NCBI GenBank assembly: GCA_963839175.1
Contig: CAWIUB010000051.1
Span: 1-61,551, forward strand
Length of the DNA stretch: 61,551 bases
Reading direction: 5' to 3'
Source: CAWIUB01 sp963839175
GTDB lineage: Bacteria > Actinomycetota > Actinomycetes > Mycobacteriales > Jatrophihabitantaceae
A program made the translations under genes and the position numbers. Positions 9,331-18,711 of this stretch are shown here, piece by piece (position 1 is the stretch's first letter; each line of letters begins with the position of its first letter). Below the pieces are notes generated by a model that saw only the letters and a program-made list of their open reading frames with translations, made no database searches and had not been told where the DNA came from.

Positions 9331-10821
9331 ATGCCGGACGAGTCTGATCGCAGATCACCGCCGTGCGCGTTCGTGATCTTCGGAGCGTCCGGGGATCTCA
9401 CCGAGCGCAAGCTGCTTCCTGCGATCGCGCGCCTGTGCGCAGAGGGACGGCTCCCCACGGAGTTTGTCGTTATCGGTGTCGCACGAACTGCGATGACCGA
9501 CGAGCAGTTCGGCGCGCGGTGTCGTGCTGCCGCGGACGAGCTCGGATCTGCCGCCGGTTGGGAAAGGCTAACGTCCGGCTTCCGCTATATCAGCGGGGAC
9601 TACGACGATCTCGAGACCTATCACCGGCTGGCCGACGTCTTGGTGAGATGCAACAGCGAGTTGGGAACCGCAGGCAACCGGGTGTTCTATCTGGCGACGC
9701 CGCCCCGTGTCTTCGGTCCGATTGCCGTGAACCTGGGTAAGGCGGGAATCAGCAATGGCGAAGGAAACGGCTTCGCCAGGATCGTCATCGAGAAGCCTTT
9801 CGGCTGGGACGAAGACAGTGCGCGTGAACTCTACGGTGAGATCAGCACATCATTTGTCGAATCCCAGATCTTTCGCATCGACCACTACCTCGCCAAGGAA
9901 ACCGTTCAGAATCTGCTCGCGTTGCGCTTCGCCAATTCGGTCTTCGAACCGATCTGGAATCGTACCTGGGTCGACAACGTGCAGATCACTGTCGCCGAAA
10001 CCCTCGGTGTGGGCGACCGCGGGAGCTTTTACGAGACCACAGGTGCGGTCCGTGACATCGTGCAGAACCATGTGCTGCAGGTGCTCTCCCTGTTCTTGAT
10101 GGAACCGCCAACTTCGTTCCATCCGGAAGCAATCCGCGACGAGAAGGTCAAGCTGCTGCGCGCGATCAGGCCACTCGGCGACACCGAAGACATCGCATCC
10201 AGCGCGGTCCGGGGCCAGTACACCAGGGGCGGGACACCAGGCAACCTGATGGCTGGTTATCGCGAGGAGGCGGGCGTCGACGGCCTGAGCTCGACGGAGA
10301 CGTTTGTGGCGCTCAGGCTCAATATCAACAACTGGAGGTGGGGAGGGGTCCCGATTTACGTGCGAACGGGAAAGCGACTGCCGCAACGCGTCACGGAGGT
10401 CGCCATGGAATTCCAGCGACCACCTCAGCTGCCGCTTTTTCCAGACGTCACTGCGGACTTGGCGCCGGACGCCCTTGTCGTACGCGTGCAACCGGACGAG
10501 GGACTCAGTCTCAGCTTCGGCGCCAAGGTCCCTGGACACGAGTTCCGGGTCAGGAAGGCGTCGATGGACTTCTCCTATTCCAGCGACTATGACCAACCGA
10601 ACGCCGAGCCCTACGAGCGGGTGATCCTCGATGCCCTCGTCGGCGACCCAACGCTGTTCATCCGAGCCGACGAGGTAGGTCGATCATGGAAGATCGTCGA
10701 TCCGTTGCTTGAATACTGGGCACAGGAAACCCGGCCCATCCCGCTCTACCAGGCCGCCACTTGGGGTCCGCCTGAGGCCGCAGCGCTGATCGCCCGGGAT
10801 GGCAGACGCTGGCGTGACTGA
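9331..10821 (+). CDS. zwf: Glucose-6-phosphate 1-dehydrogenase
   Basis: This enzyme oxidises glucose-6-phosphate to 6-phosphogluconolactone with NAD(P)+, the entry of the oxidative pentose-phosphate pathway. The start at 9331 is preferred over 9304 because GGGAGG lies 6 bp before it; this gives 496 residues, the usual length. The nucleotide-binding motif GASGDLTERKL is at about residue 18, the substrate/catalytic motif RIDHYLAKE at about 182, and GVGDRGSFYETTGAVRDIVQNH follows as expected. It is divergent from the broken hypX. The gene looks intact. Confidence 0.95.
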   Translation: MPDESDRRSPPCAFVIFGASGDLTERKLLPAIARLCAEGRLPTEFVVIGVARTAMTDEQFGARCRAAADELGSAAGWERLTSGFRYISGDYDDLETYHRLADVLVRCNSELGTAGNRVFYLATPPRVFGPIAVNLGKAGISNGEGNGFARIVIEKPFGWDEDSARELYGEISTSFVESQIFRIDHYLAKETVQNLLALRFANSVFEPIWNRTWVDNVQITVAETLGVGDRGSFYETTGAVRDIVQNHVLQVLSLFLMEPPTSFHPEAIRDEKVKLLRAIRPLGDTEDIASSAVRGQYTRGGTPGNLMAGYREEAGVDGLSSTETFVALRLNINNWRWGGVPIYVRTGKRLPQRVTEVAMEFQRPPQLPLFPDVTADLAPDALVVRVQPDEGLSLSFGAKVPGHEFRVRKASMDFSYSSDYDQPNAEPYERVILDALVGDPTLFIRADEVGRSWKIVDPLLEYWAQETRPIPLYQAATWGPPEAAALIARDGRRWRD

Positions 10822-10834
10822 ACCTGAGGTCGGC

Positions 10835-11284
10835 TCAACCCGTTTGCGGATCGGCGACGAAGATGCAGAAGGGGTGCCCCGCCGGGTCAGCGTAGACACG
10901 TAACGGCTCTTCCGGATCGGCCGAGCGGTCGCGAAGTAGACGCGCCCCAAGGGCGAGGGCGCGCTCGTGTTGGGAGTCGAGTTCCTCGGCGGTGGCGACC
11001 GTGATGTCCAGGTGCAGCATCTGCGGACGTGGCCCGTCCGGCCACGTCGCCTCGGCCAGGTTGGCTACCTGTTGGAAGGCGAGCTGGCTGCCTCGGCCGG
11101 ACTCCCGGAGGACCAGCCAATCCTGTCCTCGTGGGTCCGGCTCGCCGGACGTCGGAGGCTCGTCGCCCGGGCGGTACTGAAGGCCCAGCAGTTGCCGGTA
11201 GAACTCTGCCAGCGCTCGCGCGTCGGTGCAGTCCAAGACCACCTGCCGCAGCGCGATTGTCCCCAGGTCCACCAGCACCTCCAT
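10835..11284 (-). CDS. VOC-superfamily (glyoxalase-like) protein
   Basis: 149 residues forming the two beta-alpha-beta-beta-beta modules of the vicinal oxygen chelate fold: VVLDCTDARALAEFYRQLLG in the first and MLHLDITVATAEELDSQHERA then YADPAGHPFCIF in the second. Members include glyoxalases, dioxygenases and binding-only resistance proteins. The metal positions are not all conserved, so it may bind a small molecule rather than catalyse. It converges on zwf with only 13 bp between stops. Substrate unknown. Confidence 0.85.
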   Translation of the reverse strand: MEVLVDLGTIALRQVVLDCTDARALAEFYRQLLGLQYRPGDEPPTSGEPDPRGQDWLVLRESGRGSQLAFQQVANLAEATWPDGPRPQMLHLDITVATAEELDSQHERALALGARLLRDRSADPEEPLRVYADPAGHPFCIFVADPQTG

Positions 11285-11320
11285 GCTGTGGCCGTCTCAG
11301 CGGCTGACGTCTCCCTCGAT

Positions 11321-13003
11321 TCAGTAGCTGGTGCCGAAGTCGGTGCGCGGCACCGTGGCCAGCACCTGTTGCTGGTGATAGATCGAGCCGCCTTCGTCCG
11401 CGGTCACCGTCGATGGGTAGTGGGTCGAAACCATCAGCGCGTAGACGTTGTTCGCGGAGATCGCGAGCGCGAAGTAGTCGCCGATGAAGCCGCTACCCCT
11501 CGCGCAGGGATCTGTCGCTCCCGCGCACGGGTACTGGGAGAGGCCGCCGAGGTGCTGACCCGGTTGCTCCGGATCCCAGGTGTACTGCGAGATCCGCGCG
11601 TTCCCTCCGGCCGGCACCGCGCCGCTGCCGCTGTCCTTGTACGCCTGCAGCGAGGTGTCGATGCAGAAGTTCGTGCGTCCGACATCGGCGGGCAGGATGC
11701 TCTTGTCCTTGGGGCAGGCCTGACGCCGGTCGTAGAACGCGACGGCGACCGCGCCGTCGGGGCCGGCGGCCACCGACGGCTGGAACTGGTCGGTGGGCGC
11801 GCCCCGAGCGTCGACGTTGTCGTTGACTAGAGTCGGCGCCGACCAGGTGGCGCCGCCGTCTGTCGACTGCGTGAACTTCACGTCCGCCTGTCCGCCGGCC
11901 GTGTCCCAGTCCTCGTAGGTGAGGTAGAGGTGGTCGGCATAGGTCGGGCTGGCGGCGAAGTTCTCGATGATGCCGCTGCGGAAACGGGTGTTCGGGTACA
12001 CCTCGCCCGGCGGGATGGTCACAGTCGTGATCGGCACGAACGCGCTGAACGTGCGGCCGTCATCGGTCGAGCGAGCGACGTAGATCGTCGACGCCGTTCC
12101 GTTCGGCGGGAACGAGACGACCGAGACGTAGACGTTTCCGGCGGCGTCGATCTCCGGATAGACGTAGGTGGCGCCGGCGCTGACGTCAGACGGCGGGGTG
12201 ATCGTGACCGCCTTGCTGAAGGTTTGGCCGCGGTCGCGGGAAACCGCCATGCGCACCTTGATCCCGCCGCCACCGCCGTTGAATACTGCCCAGGCTGCGT
12301 AGACGTGGTCCTGGAACCTGTTGCCGACGATGTGGTTGACGGCGACCCACTGCTTGTCCTCGACGTGCCCGAGCTGCTTGGCCGACGCGTTGTTCGGCGG
12401 CTCGAGCGGCACGCCGCCGTTGCCCTTCACCCAGGTGCGGCCCAGGTCGTCGCTGTAGGACAGGTCGATCTCGCCGTCCGGATGCAGCTTCGTCGCGTCG
12501 AAGAACGAGTTGTACGGCAGCATCGTCTGGTACACGCGGCCCTTGGTGTCGAAGTCCGCGTTGGGGTCGGTCGTGTTGGTCCAGCTCGGCGGCATCGCCT
12601 GCATGCCGGTCGAGACGCAGTCGTAGCCCTGGACCTGGTTGTTGCCCGACGGCGTCCCGCCCAGGATCTGATACGCGCCGTTGTAGAACATATAGAAGGT
12701 CGAGTACTTGTCGAAGAAGAACTTCGACGTCCCGACGAGGTCCTCGGTACCGGGCTTCACCGCGAGCCAAGACTCGGAGTGGTTTGCGTTGAACGGTCCC
12801 TCGCTGCAGGTGCCCGCCTCTGGGACTCGGGAGCCTGGCGGTACCGGGTAGCCACCGCCCGTCGTCGGGGAGCTGGCGACGACGTTCGTGAACGGAACGC
12901 TCGCACTCCACAGGCTGCCACCGCTTCCGCTGGCGGTTGGCGTCGCGCCTAGCGTGACGGATGCGGCTGCGAGCGCCGCGAGCGCCGACATCAATCGCTT
13001 CAT
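11321..13003 (-). CDS. Secreted Asp-box (sialidase-like beta-propeller) protein
   Basis: 560 residues from MKRLMSALAALAAASVTLG, a typical signal peptide; an in-frame start six codons earlier is less likely. Four Asp-box motifs of the S-x-D-x-G-x-T-(W/F) type are visible: SDDLGRTW (about residue 184), SRDRGQTF (255), STDDGRTF (312) and STDGGATW (about 385). These mark a BNR/sialidase beta-propeller. The Arg triad and catalytic Tyr of true sialidases cannot be assigned, so exo-glycosidase activity is only a possibility. A Crp-type palindrome lies 27 bp before the start. Confidence 0.83.
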   Translation of the reverse strand: MKRLMSALAALAAASVTLGATPTASGSGGSLWSASVPFTNVVASSPTTGGGYPVPPGSRVPEAGTCSEGPFNANHSESWLAVKPGTEDLVGTSKFFFDKYSTFYMFYNGAYQILGGTPSGNNQVQGYDCVSTGMQAMPPSWTNTTDPNADFDTKGRVYQTMLPYNSFFDATKLHPDGEIDLSYSDDLGRTWVKGNGGVPLEPPNNASAKQLGHVEDKQWVAVNHIVGNRFQDHVYAAWAVFNGGGGGIKVRMAVSRDRGQTFSKAVTITPPSDVSAGATYVYPEIDAAGNVYVSVVSFPPNGTASTIYVARSTDDGRTFSAFVPITTVTIPPGEVYPNTRFRSGIIENFAASPTYADHLYLTYEDWDTAGGQADVKFTQSTDGGATWSAPTLVNDNVDARGAPTDQFQPSVAAGPDGAVAVAFYDRRQACPKDKSILPADVGRTNFCIDTSLQAYKDSGSGAVPAGGNARISQYTWDPEQPGQHLGGLSQYPCAGATDPCARGSGFIGDYFALAISANNVYALMVSTHYPSTVTADEGGSIYHQQQVLATVPRTDFGTSY

Positions 13004-13029
13004 CGGTCCACCCTTTCGCACCCAGGCAA

Positions 13030-13043
13030 GTGATGTCTATCAC
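13030..13043. promoter_or_regulatory. Candidate Crp/GlxR-type binding site before the Asp-box gene
   Basis: GTGA-TGTCTA-TCAC, a perfect GTGA-N6-TCAC palindrome, lies 27-40 bp upstream of the start codon. A second palindrome, GGTGAC-GCAAT-GTCACC, lies at 13081-13097. A site this close to the start suggests repression, or a regulator bound around the core promoter. Confidence 0.5.
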
Positions 13044-13233
13044 GTCCGCGCGAGAGGGAGTGAAGCAGGCACCGAAAGCCGGTGACGCAATGTCACCTCG
13101 CGTGCACCTCTTGTGATCTTTCGGTGGGGCGGGGTACCGTCCTGACCGGCAAGGGGGGACACCGGCGTCTTCCGTAACCATGGTGAGACGGCGTCGGCAG
13201 CGTCAGAAACGCAGCCGGCCGGCAGGAGGAGCC

Positions 13234-13464
13234 ATGAGCCGACACGTCGGGGAACACGGTTGGGATGATCCGATCGGTGAGGTCACCGGTCGGCTGGTGG
13301 CTGAGTACCGTGGTGCGTTGCCGCCCGGAACTGTGTTGCGGTGCGTCGCGCGTTGCCGTTATCAGCTGCGGCGCGCCGGCGTCCGCGCCGGATTGGATCA
13401 TGCGGTCGAGGCGATGGCCCGTCACCGGCTGCGCCGCCTGCACGAGATCCGGGCCGCGGGATAG
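13234..13464 (+). CDS. Small basic protein, possibly a three-helix-bundle (DUF3562-like) domain
   Basis: 76 residues from the ATG at 13234, preceded by AGGAG. It is Arg-rich and largely helical (IGEVTGRLVAEYRGALPPGTV, then an Arg-rich helix and HAVEAMARHRLRRL). The layout, with a conserved V-x-R-L segment followed by PP-x-T-V, recalls the small dimerisation domain often found beside transcription factors, but the match is tentative. An upstream in-frame ATG at 13180 has no ribosome-binding site. Divergent from the Asp-box gene. Confidence 0.55.
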   Translation: MSRHVGEHGWDDPIGEVTGRLVAEYRGALPPGTVLRCVARCRYQLRRAGVRAGLDHAVEAMARHRLRRLHEIRAAG

Positions 13465-13489
13465 CGGCGGCAGGGGATCTTCGACTGCA

Positions 13490-14251
13490 CTACGAAGCTT
13501 CTGTCGCGGCGAAATGGCGGACGAAATTGCGCAAGACGATCGGCGGGTGCACCACTGTCCGCTGGCGCATCGATTCCTTCAGCGAATCGGCGGCATCAGG
13601 GTCGAAATACCCGTGGTGCTTGTACACGTCAATCCGAGTGCAGATGCCAGCGACGTCCAACTCCGGGTGAAACTGTGTGGCGTAGACGTTGCGGCCCACT
13701 CGAAAGGCCTGGACCGGGCACGCCGGCGACGACGCCAGCAATACCGCCTCCGGCGGTAGCTCGCTGATCGCTTCCTTGTGTCCCACGAATGCCTCGAACA
13801 CCGTCGGCATGCCAGCTAGCAGCTTGTCCGCGCGGCCGGCGGCCGTCAGCGATATCAGCGCCGATCCGACCGGCTCGCCAAACGTTCGATCAACCGTCGC
13901 ACCGGTGTACGTGCCCAGCGCACCGATCGCGTAACAGCAGCCAAGGAACGGCATGTCACGGGCGACAACCTCATCCAGCAACCCAAGCAGATCGGCTTCG
14001 ACGCGGCGCTGGTCGGCCGACTTGTCCGCTGGCGGATCGCTGAAGTTATAAGGACCGCCACCCAGGATGATGCCGGACCAGGCGTCGAGGTCTACGTGGC
14101 CCAACGGCTCGCGCTCCAGGCGGATTCGCCGCAACCCGCACTCGTCCAAACCACCCAGCCTCAGCATCGCCGCGTACTCATCATCGGCTGCCTCATCCTC
14201 GGCGCGGATGGACAGGAGCAGGAACGGCGCCTGATGAGGTCGGATTGCCAT
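13490..14251 (-). CDS. Class I glutamine amidotransferase-like protein
   Basis: 253 residues from MAIRPHQAPFLLLS. The class I GATase pattern is present: SGIILGGGPYNFSD (oxyanion strand), PFLGCCYAIGAL with the nucleophile Cys in G-x-C-x-G-like context, and the His-Glu pair in YATQFHPELD. Stand-alone proteins of this type (GuaA-amidotransferase-like) hydrolyse glutamine or gamma-glutamyl compounds; no synthetase partner is next to it. A longer reading frame beginning at 14380 would overlap the MMPL gene and has a low-quality leader, so I chose the internal ATG. Confidence 0.85.
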   Translation of the reverse strand: MAIRPHQAPFLLLSIRAEDEAADDEYAAMLRLGGLDECGLRRIRLEREPLGHVDLDAWSGIILGGGPYNFSDPPADKSADQRRVEADLLGLLDEVVARDMPFLGCCYAIGALGTYTGATVDRTFGEPVGSALISLTAAGRADKLLAGMPTVFEAFVGHKEAISELPPEAVLLASSPACPVQAFRVGRNVYATQFHPELDVAGICTRIDVYKHHGYFDPDAADSLKESMRQRTVVHPPIVLRNFVRHFAATEAS

Positions 14252-14307
14252 GGCCGCAGGCAGCCTACCCACCAGCCGAAGCGTCCGCAGCGAAGCGGAA
14301 CGTGCGC

Positions 14308-16494
14308 CTACGCCGGGTGGGGCTGCGGCTCGGCGTCGAGGTGGCCTTCGACCTCGAGGTGCGGGATCCAGTTGAGCCACCGCGGGAGGTACCAGTTGCG
14401 GTCGCCGAGTAGCACCATCGCGCTGGGCAGCACGACGGAGCGGATGACGGTGGCGTCGATGAGCAACGAGACGGCGATGCCGAAGCCCATCTGCTGGAAC
14501 ATGACAAGGTCGCCGCGCGCGAAGCCGGCAAAGACGGCGACGATGATCAGCGCGGCGCCGGTGATGATCCGCGCGGTGGAGGCGACCCCCCAGCGGACGG
14601 CCGCGGCCGTGTCAGCGCCTTGATCGAAGCGCTCGCGGATGCGGCTGAGCAGGAACACCTGGTAGTCCATCGAGAGGCCGAACAGCACCGAGAACAGGAA
14701 CAGCGGGACCCAGGCCTCGATCGCATCCACGGTCTGGAAGCCGAGCGCGCTCGCTGCGACGCCGTGCTGGAAGACGAGCACGAGCAAGCCATACGCTGCC
14801 CCGACCGAGAGCAGGTTGAGCGCGATCGCGGTGAGCGCGACCGCGATCGAGCGGAAGGCGATCGTCAGCAGGACGAAGGAGAAACCGAGGACGAAGGCGA
14901 ACACGAGTGGCGCCGGATTCGTGACGTTATGGAGGTAGTCGACGGTTTCTGACGTGGAGCCACCGACGAGCGGATCGGCGTTGGTCCGTTCAAACGCCGC
15001 CGGAGCGATCCGATCGCGCAGGTCGCGAACCGCCGCGATGGCCCCGTCGCCGGCCGGATCGCCACGCACCGGGAGGACGAGGTCTGCAACGCCGCCAGTG
15101 CCGACGCGGATCTCTCCGGGCCCAAAGCGCGGGTCGGCGTCGAGCCGGTCGCGCAGCTGCTGCAGTGCCGTTGAGACCGCGCCGGCATGATTCGCGACGA
15201 GCACGTGGACCGGATCCGCGGTCTGCGCCGCGAAGTCGCGTTGCAGTGCGAGGTAGCCCTGCTTCGCCGCCAGGTCGTTGGGGAGCGTGCTGACCCCGGA
15301 CGTACCGATCCGCAGCCCGAACGCGGGCAGCGCGAGTGCGATGAGCGCAAGGGTAGCGAGAGCGAGGCTGAGCGCCGGGCGGCACAGGACGCGGTCGATG
15401 ATCGCGCCCCAGAACCGGCCTTCCGGATTCGCCCGCTCCACCGACCGGCGGCCGACGATCGGCAGGCGGACGGCGTCGACGCGATCGTGGAGGAGTCCGA
15501 GCAACGCCGGCAGCAGCGTGAGCGCGACCGCGAGCGAGGTCAGGCCGACGAGGATCGCTCCTGCGGCCAAGCTGCGGAAGATCGAGGACGGCACGAGTAG
15601 CAGGCCGAACATGGCGATCACGAATGCCGATCCGCTGAAGAGGACCGCGCGGCTCGCCGTCGCGCCCGTGGCGTCGATCGCGTCGTCCGGTGCCCGTCCG
15701 CGACCACGCTCCTCCCGGTAGCGGGAGATGACGAATAGGGCGTAGTCGATTCCGAGCGCGAGGCCCATGCCGGTCAGCATGTTGGTCGTGAAGATCGACA
15801 GCTCGACCAGCTGGGTGAGCAGCGCAACGAGCCCGAGCGCGGTTGTGATCGCGACGATTGCCATCAGCAGTGGCACCAGGGCCGCGACGACGGCGCCAAA
15901 GACGAGCAGCAGGATGAGCAGCGCCGCCGGAATGCCGAACTTGAGCTCGCCATTGCGCAGATCGCGCTCGGACAGCAGGTTGAAGTCGTGATCACGTGTG
16001 GTGTTGCCGGTGATCGCGACCGCGAAATCCGCGTCGGCGTCCGCGCGCCGAACCGTGGCGATGACGCCGCCGGCGGCGTTGTCGTCGGTGATGTTCATCG
16101 ACACCAGCGTCGCGTGGCGGTCGGCGGAGACCAGCGAAGGTTGCCCAGTGTCGAAGTACGTGACTGCGCTGCGCACGCCGCCGGTCTCGCGGACCGCCCG
16201 CACGACCCCATCGACGAAGCTGCGGAAGCCCACGTCGTCGACGGTCGAGCGCGCAGAGCGCACGACCATCAGATCGGTGACGGTGCGTTGTGGATCGGGC
16301 GGGAAGGCCGCGAGTAGCCGGTGGTGGGCCCGCTCGGATTCCGGATTGTTGGTCGCGGTAGCCGTGGTCGTGAAGCCGGTCAAGGCAAATGCGAGGGCCG
16401 CAATCGAGCCTGCTAGCACGACGCTCCATGCGATCAGCGTGCGCCCGGCATGGCGGCTGCACGCATGGGCGACGGAGGCAGTTGAGAACCTCAC
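14308..16494 (-). CDS. MMPL-family transporter
   Basis: About 728 residues from the GTG giving VRFSTASVAHACSRHAG; a longer ATG start at 16581 adds an Arg-rich leader and is less likely. Two MMPL repeats are present, each with one TM, a large extracytoplasmic loop and five TMs. GMGLALGIDYALFVISRYREE and GLSMDYQVFLLSRIRERFD are the paired TM4 motifs carrying the proton-relay Asp-Tyr. Actinobacterial MMPL proteins export lipids, siderophores or antibiotics. The last residues are polar. Only 56 bp separate it from the amidotransferase gene. Confidence 0.92.
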   Translation of the reverse strand: MRFSTASVAHACSRHAGRTLIAWSVVLAGSIAALAFALTGFTTTATATNNPESERAHHRLLAAFPPDPQRTVTDLMVVRSARSTVDDVGFRSFVDGVVRAVRETGGVRSAVTYFDTGQPSLVSADRHATLVSMNITDDNAAGGVIATVRRADADADFAVAITGNTTRDHDFNLLSERDLRNGELKFGIPAALLILLLVFGAVVAALVPLLMAIVAITTALGLVALLTQLVELSIFTTNMLTGMGLALGIDYALFVISRYREERGRGRAPDDAIDATGATASRAVLFSGSAFVIAMFGLLLVPSSIFRSLAAGAILVGLTSLAVALTLLPALLGLLHDRVDAVRLPIVGRRSVERANPEGRFWGAIIDRVLCRPALSLALATLALIALALPAFGLRIGTSGVSTLPNDLAAKQGYLALQRDFAAQTADPVHVLVANHAGAVSTALQQLRDRLDADPRFGPGEIRVGTGGVADLVLPVRGDPAGDGAIAAVRDLRDRIAPAAFERTNADPLVGGSTSETVDYLHNVTNPAPLVFAFVLGFSFVLLTIAFRSIAVALTAIALNLLSVGAAYGLLVLVFQHGVAASALGFQTVDAIEAWVPLFLFSVLFGLSMDYQVFLLSRIRERFDQGADTAAAVRWGVASTARIITGAALIIVAVFAGFARGDLVMFQQMGFGIAVSLLIDATVIRSVVLPSAMVLLGDRNWYLPRWLNWIPHLEVEGHLDAEPQPHPA

Positions 16495-16749
16495 CGGGCA
16501 TCCCCCAATGTCACGATCACGGCTATCAGGTGGCCTTCGACCGCGTCCCACCAGGCGACGAGCCATCCGCGGTGGAGCCATCGTCCAGAACGAGGCCGTT
16601 GTCGATGCGAACGCAGGTGCGGCTCACCTGGATTGTCATGCTTGACAATGATCAGCGCTGCGGCTCCGCAGGTGCAAGGGGGTGCCGGTAGGTCACGCGG
16701 GTCGTTATCGACGACTGCCGAGATGCCGGTGTGGTGCTGTGATGGTGGT

Positions 16750-17853
16750 GTGCCGGACGAGGTGCTGAATCGAGGTCCGCGCCCCTCGTGGGCGCCGGGG
16801 TGGGTTCGGGTGTTGTTAGCGGTGCTGCTTCTCCTCGCGGCGACCGTATTCGCGATTGTGCGCGCCGGGCAGCACTCGCGAGCTGCGGCGGCCGGTGGAC
16901 GGTCCGCGACTGCCGCGTCCGCGATCGTGTCGATGCCGTCCCCCTCGTCGTCGCCCGGGCGGCAATGGCCGCACGCGGCCGGCGCGTGTGGCTCGGACTG
17001 GTCGTTGCCCATCGTGTCCGCCGTGCCGCTGACTACCCACACCGGACTGCAGGTGCTGCTGGGCGGCACAATGCTCCGCACGGTCGATCTCGACAGTGGT
17101 CGCGTGACAGTGGTGCCCGGCGCGGCGCTACGCGGGGATGAGTCGGTGACTCAGCTTGCCGTGTCTGGCTCGGACAGCTACGCCCTCATCTCTTATTGCA
17201 GGGGTGCCTATCCGGCCCGGGTGATCCGAGTCGGCCTGGACGGGCAGGCCGACCCGGTGGCGACAGGCCGATTCGATGACCTGCTCGCCGACGACACCCG
17301 GGTCTGGGCGTTGACCTACCCCCTCGATGACACCACGCCGTGGGCCAACCTGCGATTGGGCTACCTGATCGCAGTGGGGGCCGGCATGCTCGTGTGGAGC
17401 GACGCTTGCCCCCAACCCATCGTGTGCACCCTGCACCGCCGCGGGCTGTCAGACCGCGGCGACCACCGTTACCTCCTGCCAGCCGGACGACGCCCGAGCT
17501 CCTTCGCGGTCGTCAGCCCCGACGGTCGGCTGCTGGCCTTCTTGCTCCAGCGCGCGGCGGCAGACCCGCGCTACGACCCCGGGCACTCCCAGCCGCCGGC
17601 TGACATCGCGCTGCTAGACCTAGACACCAGCCAGCTCCAGATCGTCCCCGGCCTCGAGTTTGCGCCGAAAACGCAGCCCGGACTCGTGTTCTCCGGTGAT
17701 AGCCGATGGCTGGTGATCGCCCTCAACGAGGCGTCACAAACCCGCCTACTGGTGTGGACGCCCGGCCTCGGCCAGCCGATGCAGTCCCGCGCCGAACTAC
17801 CCGGCCAGCTCGCCATCACCCCACCGATCGCGATCCTGCCGCCTCGGGGCTGA
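16750..17853 (+). CDS. Membrane-anchored extracytoplasmic protein of unknown function
   Basis: About 367 residues from GTG at 16750 (VPDEVLNRGPRPSW). One TM segment follows (VRVLLAVLLLLAATVFAIV), then an Ala/Ser-rich linker and a 270-residue domain with repeated beta-strand motifs such as LRTVDLDSGRVTVVPG, SFAVVSPDGRLLAFLL and DIALLDLDTSQLQIVPGL. These look like WD40/TolB-type propeller blades. An earlier start at 16633 overlaps nothing useful. Its 3' end overlaps the convergent GNAT gene by 38 bp. Function unknown. Confidence 0.72.
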   Translation: MPDEVLNRGPRPSWAPGWVRVLLAVLLLLAATVFAIVRAGQHSRAAAAGGRSATAASAIVSMPSPSSSPGRQWPHAAGACGSDWSLPIVSAVPLTTHTGLQVLLGGTMLRTVDLDSGRVTVVPGAALRGDESVTQLAVSGSDSYALISYCRGAYPARVIRVGLDGQADPVATGRFDDLLADDTRVWALTYPLDDTTPWANLRLGYLIAVGAGMLVWSDACPQPIVCTLHRRGLSDRGDHRYLLPAGRRPSSFAVVSPDGRLLAFLLQRAAADPRYDPGHSQPPADIALLDLDTSQLQIVPGLEFAPKTQPGLVFSGDSRWLVIALNEASQTRLLVWTPGLGQPMQSRAELPGQLAITPPIAILPPRG

Positions 17854-18319
17854 CGGGCTTAAGCCCGATCGTCATGCACGCGCTGTTGGGATTGTCGGCG
17901 TACGGCCCGAATGGCTCGCACGGGACGAAGCCAGCCTTCGCGTACAGCGTGCGTGCTGGCGTGAAGGCCTCCATTGTTCCGGTTTCCAAGCTCACGTTGC
18001 GAAAACCATGGTCGACTGCGAACGCCAACAGGTGGCAGAGCAATGCCCGTCCAATTCCCTGGCCTCGGCTGAACTCACCGGTATGCATCGACTTCAGCTC
18101 GGCGCGTTGCCCGTCCAGCCGCTTCAGCGCTCCGACCCCGACCAGCACACCGTCACGGCGGGCGCCAAAGAGCGTAACCGCAGGATCCAAGAAGTCCTCG
18201 ACGTCAAACGCGTGGACGTGGCCCGGTGGGGTGACTTCTCGGCAGAACGCCAAATGTCCTTCCAACAGCCCTCGCACATCCTTAGCCCGAGGATCGGCGA
18301 CGGCGATCACTAGGTCCAT
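17816..18319 (-). CDS. GNAT-family N-acetyltransferase
   Basis: 167 residues. The acetyl-CoA motif A is SRGQGIGRALLCHLLAFA (R/Q-x-x-G-x-G/A). It is followed by NVSLETGTMEAFTPARTLYAKAGF, the motif B region, with the typical AxxLYxKxGF helix. GNAT proteins acetylate amines on small molecules or proteins; the closest look is to the YhbS/PhnO-like single-domain group. It overlaps the neighbouring convergent gene, so its last 12 residues are probably dispensable. Confidence 0.9.
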   Translation of the reverse strand: MDLVIAVADPRAKDVRGLLEGHLAFCREVTPPGHVHAFDVEDFLDPAVTLFGARRDGVLVGVGALKRLDGQRAELKSMHTGEFSRGQGIGRALLCHLLAFAVDHGFRNVSLETGTMEAFTPARTLYAKAGFVPCEPFGPYADNPNSACMTIGLKPVSPEAAGSRSVG

Positions 18320-18378
18320 CGGTCCCTACCCCCGAGCGACGCCATACCAAAGCTTCATACCCGAACCAGACCGGACGG

Positions 18379-18711
18379 TCACTTTGCCGGTAAGGATCGA
18401 GCGTATGCGACGCCTCGGCTTACCCACCGTTCGAGCTCGTCGTCCGACTCCAGCGCGTCAGCATCAATGCGAAGCCAACCGTCCATCTCGCGGCCGCGCA
18501 TCACAAAGCGCTGAGCGTGTGGCTCGCTGACCAGGGCGTCGGTCTGGACGGGGTCAACCCGCAGGAGCAAACCGCCCTGGCTGCTCGCGCTGACGGCCAT
18601 GTTGCCGTTGATCAAGAAGGCAAGGCCGCCGAACATGCGTCTTTCGGTCAGGCCTTCCTCACCCTGAACATGCTCGCGCACACGGTTCGCGAGCTCCTCG
18701 TCGTAGGCCAT
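18379..18711 (-). CDS. TfoX/Sxy N-terminal domain protein
   Basis: 110 residues matching the TfoX_N domain over the whole length: LTERRMFGGLAFLINGNMAV near the start is the signature, followed by LLLRVDPVQ and REMDGWLRID. In Gammaproteobacteria TfoX controls competence, but stand-alone TfoX_N proteins in actinobacteria have no known role. The next gene downstream on this strand is the GNAT acetyltransferase 59 bp away. Confidence 0.88.
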   Translation of the reverse strand: MAYDEELANRVREHVQGEEGLTERRMFGGLAFLINGNMAVSASSQGGLLLRVDPVQTDALVSEPHAQRFVMRGREMDGWLRIDADALESDDELERWVSRGVAYARSLPAK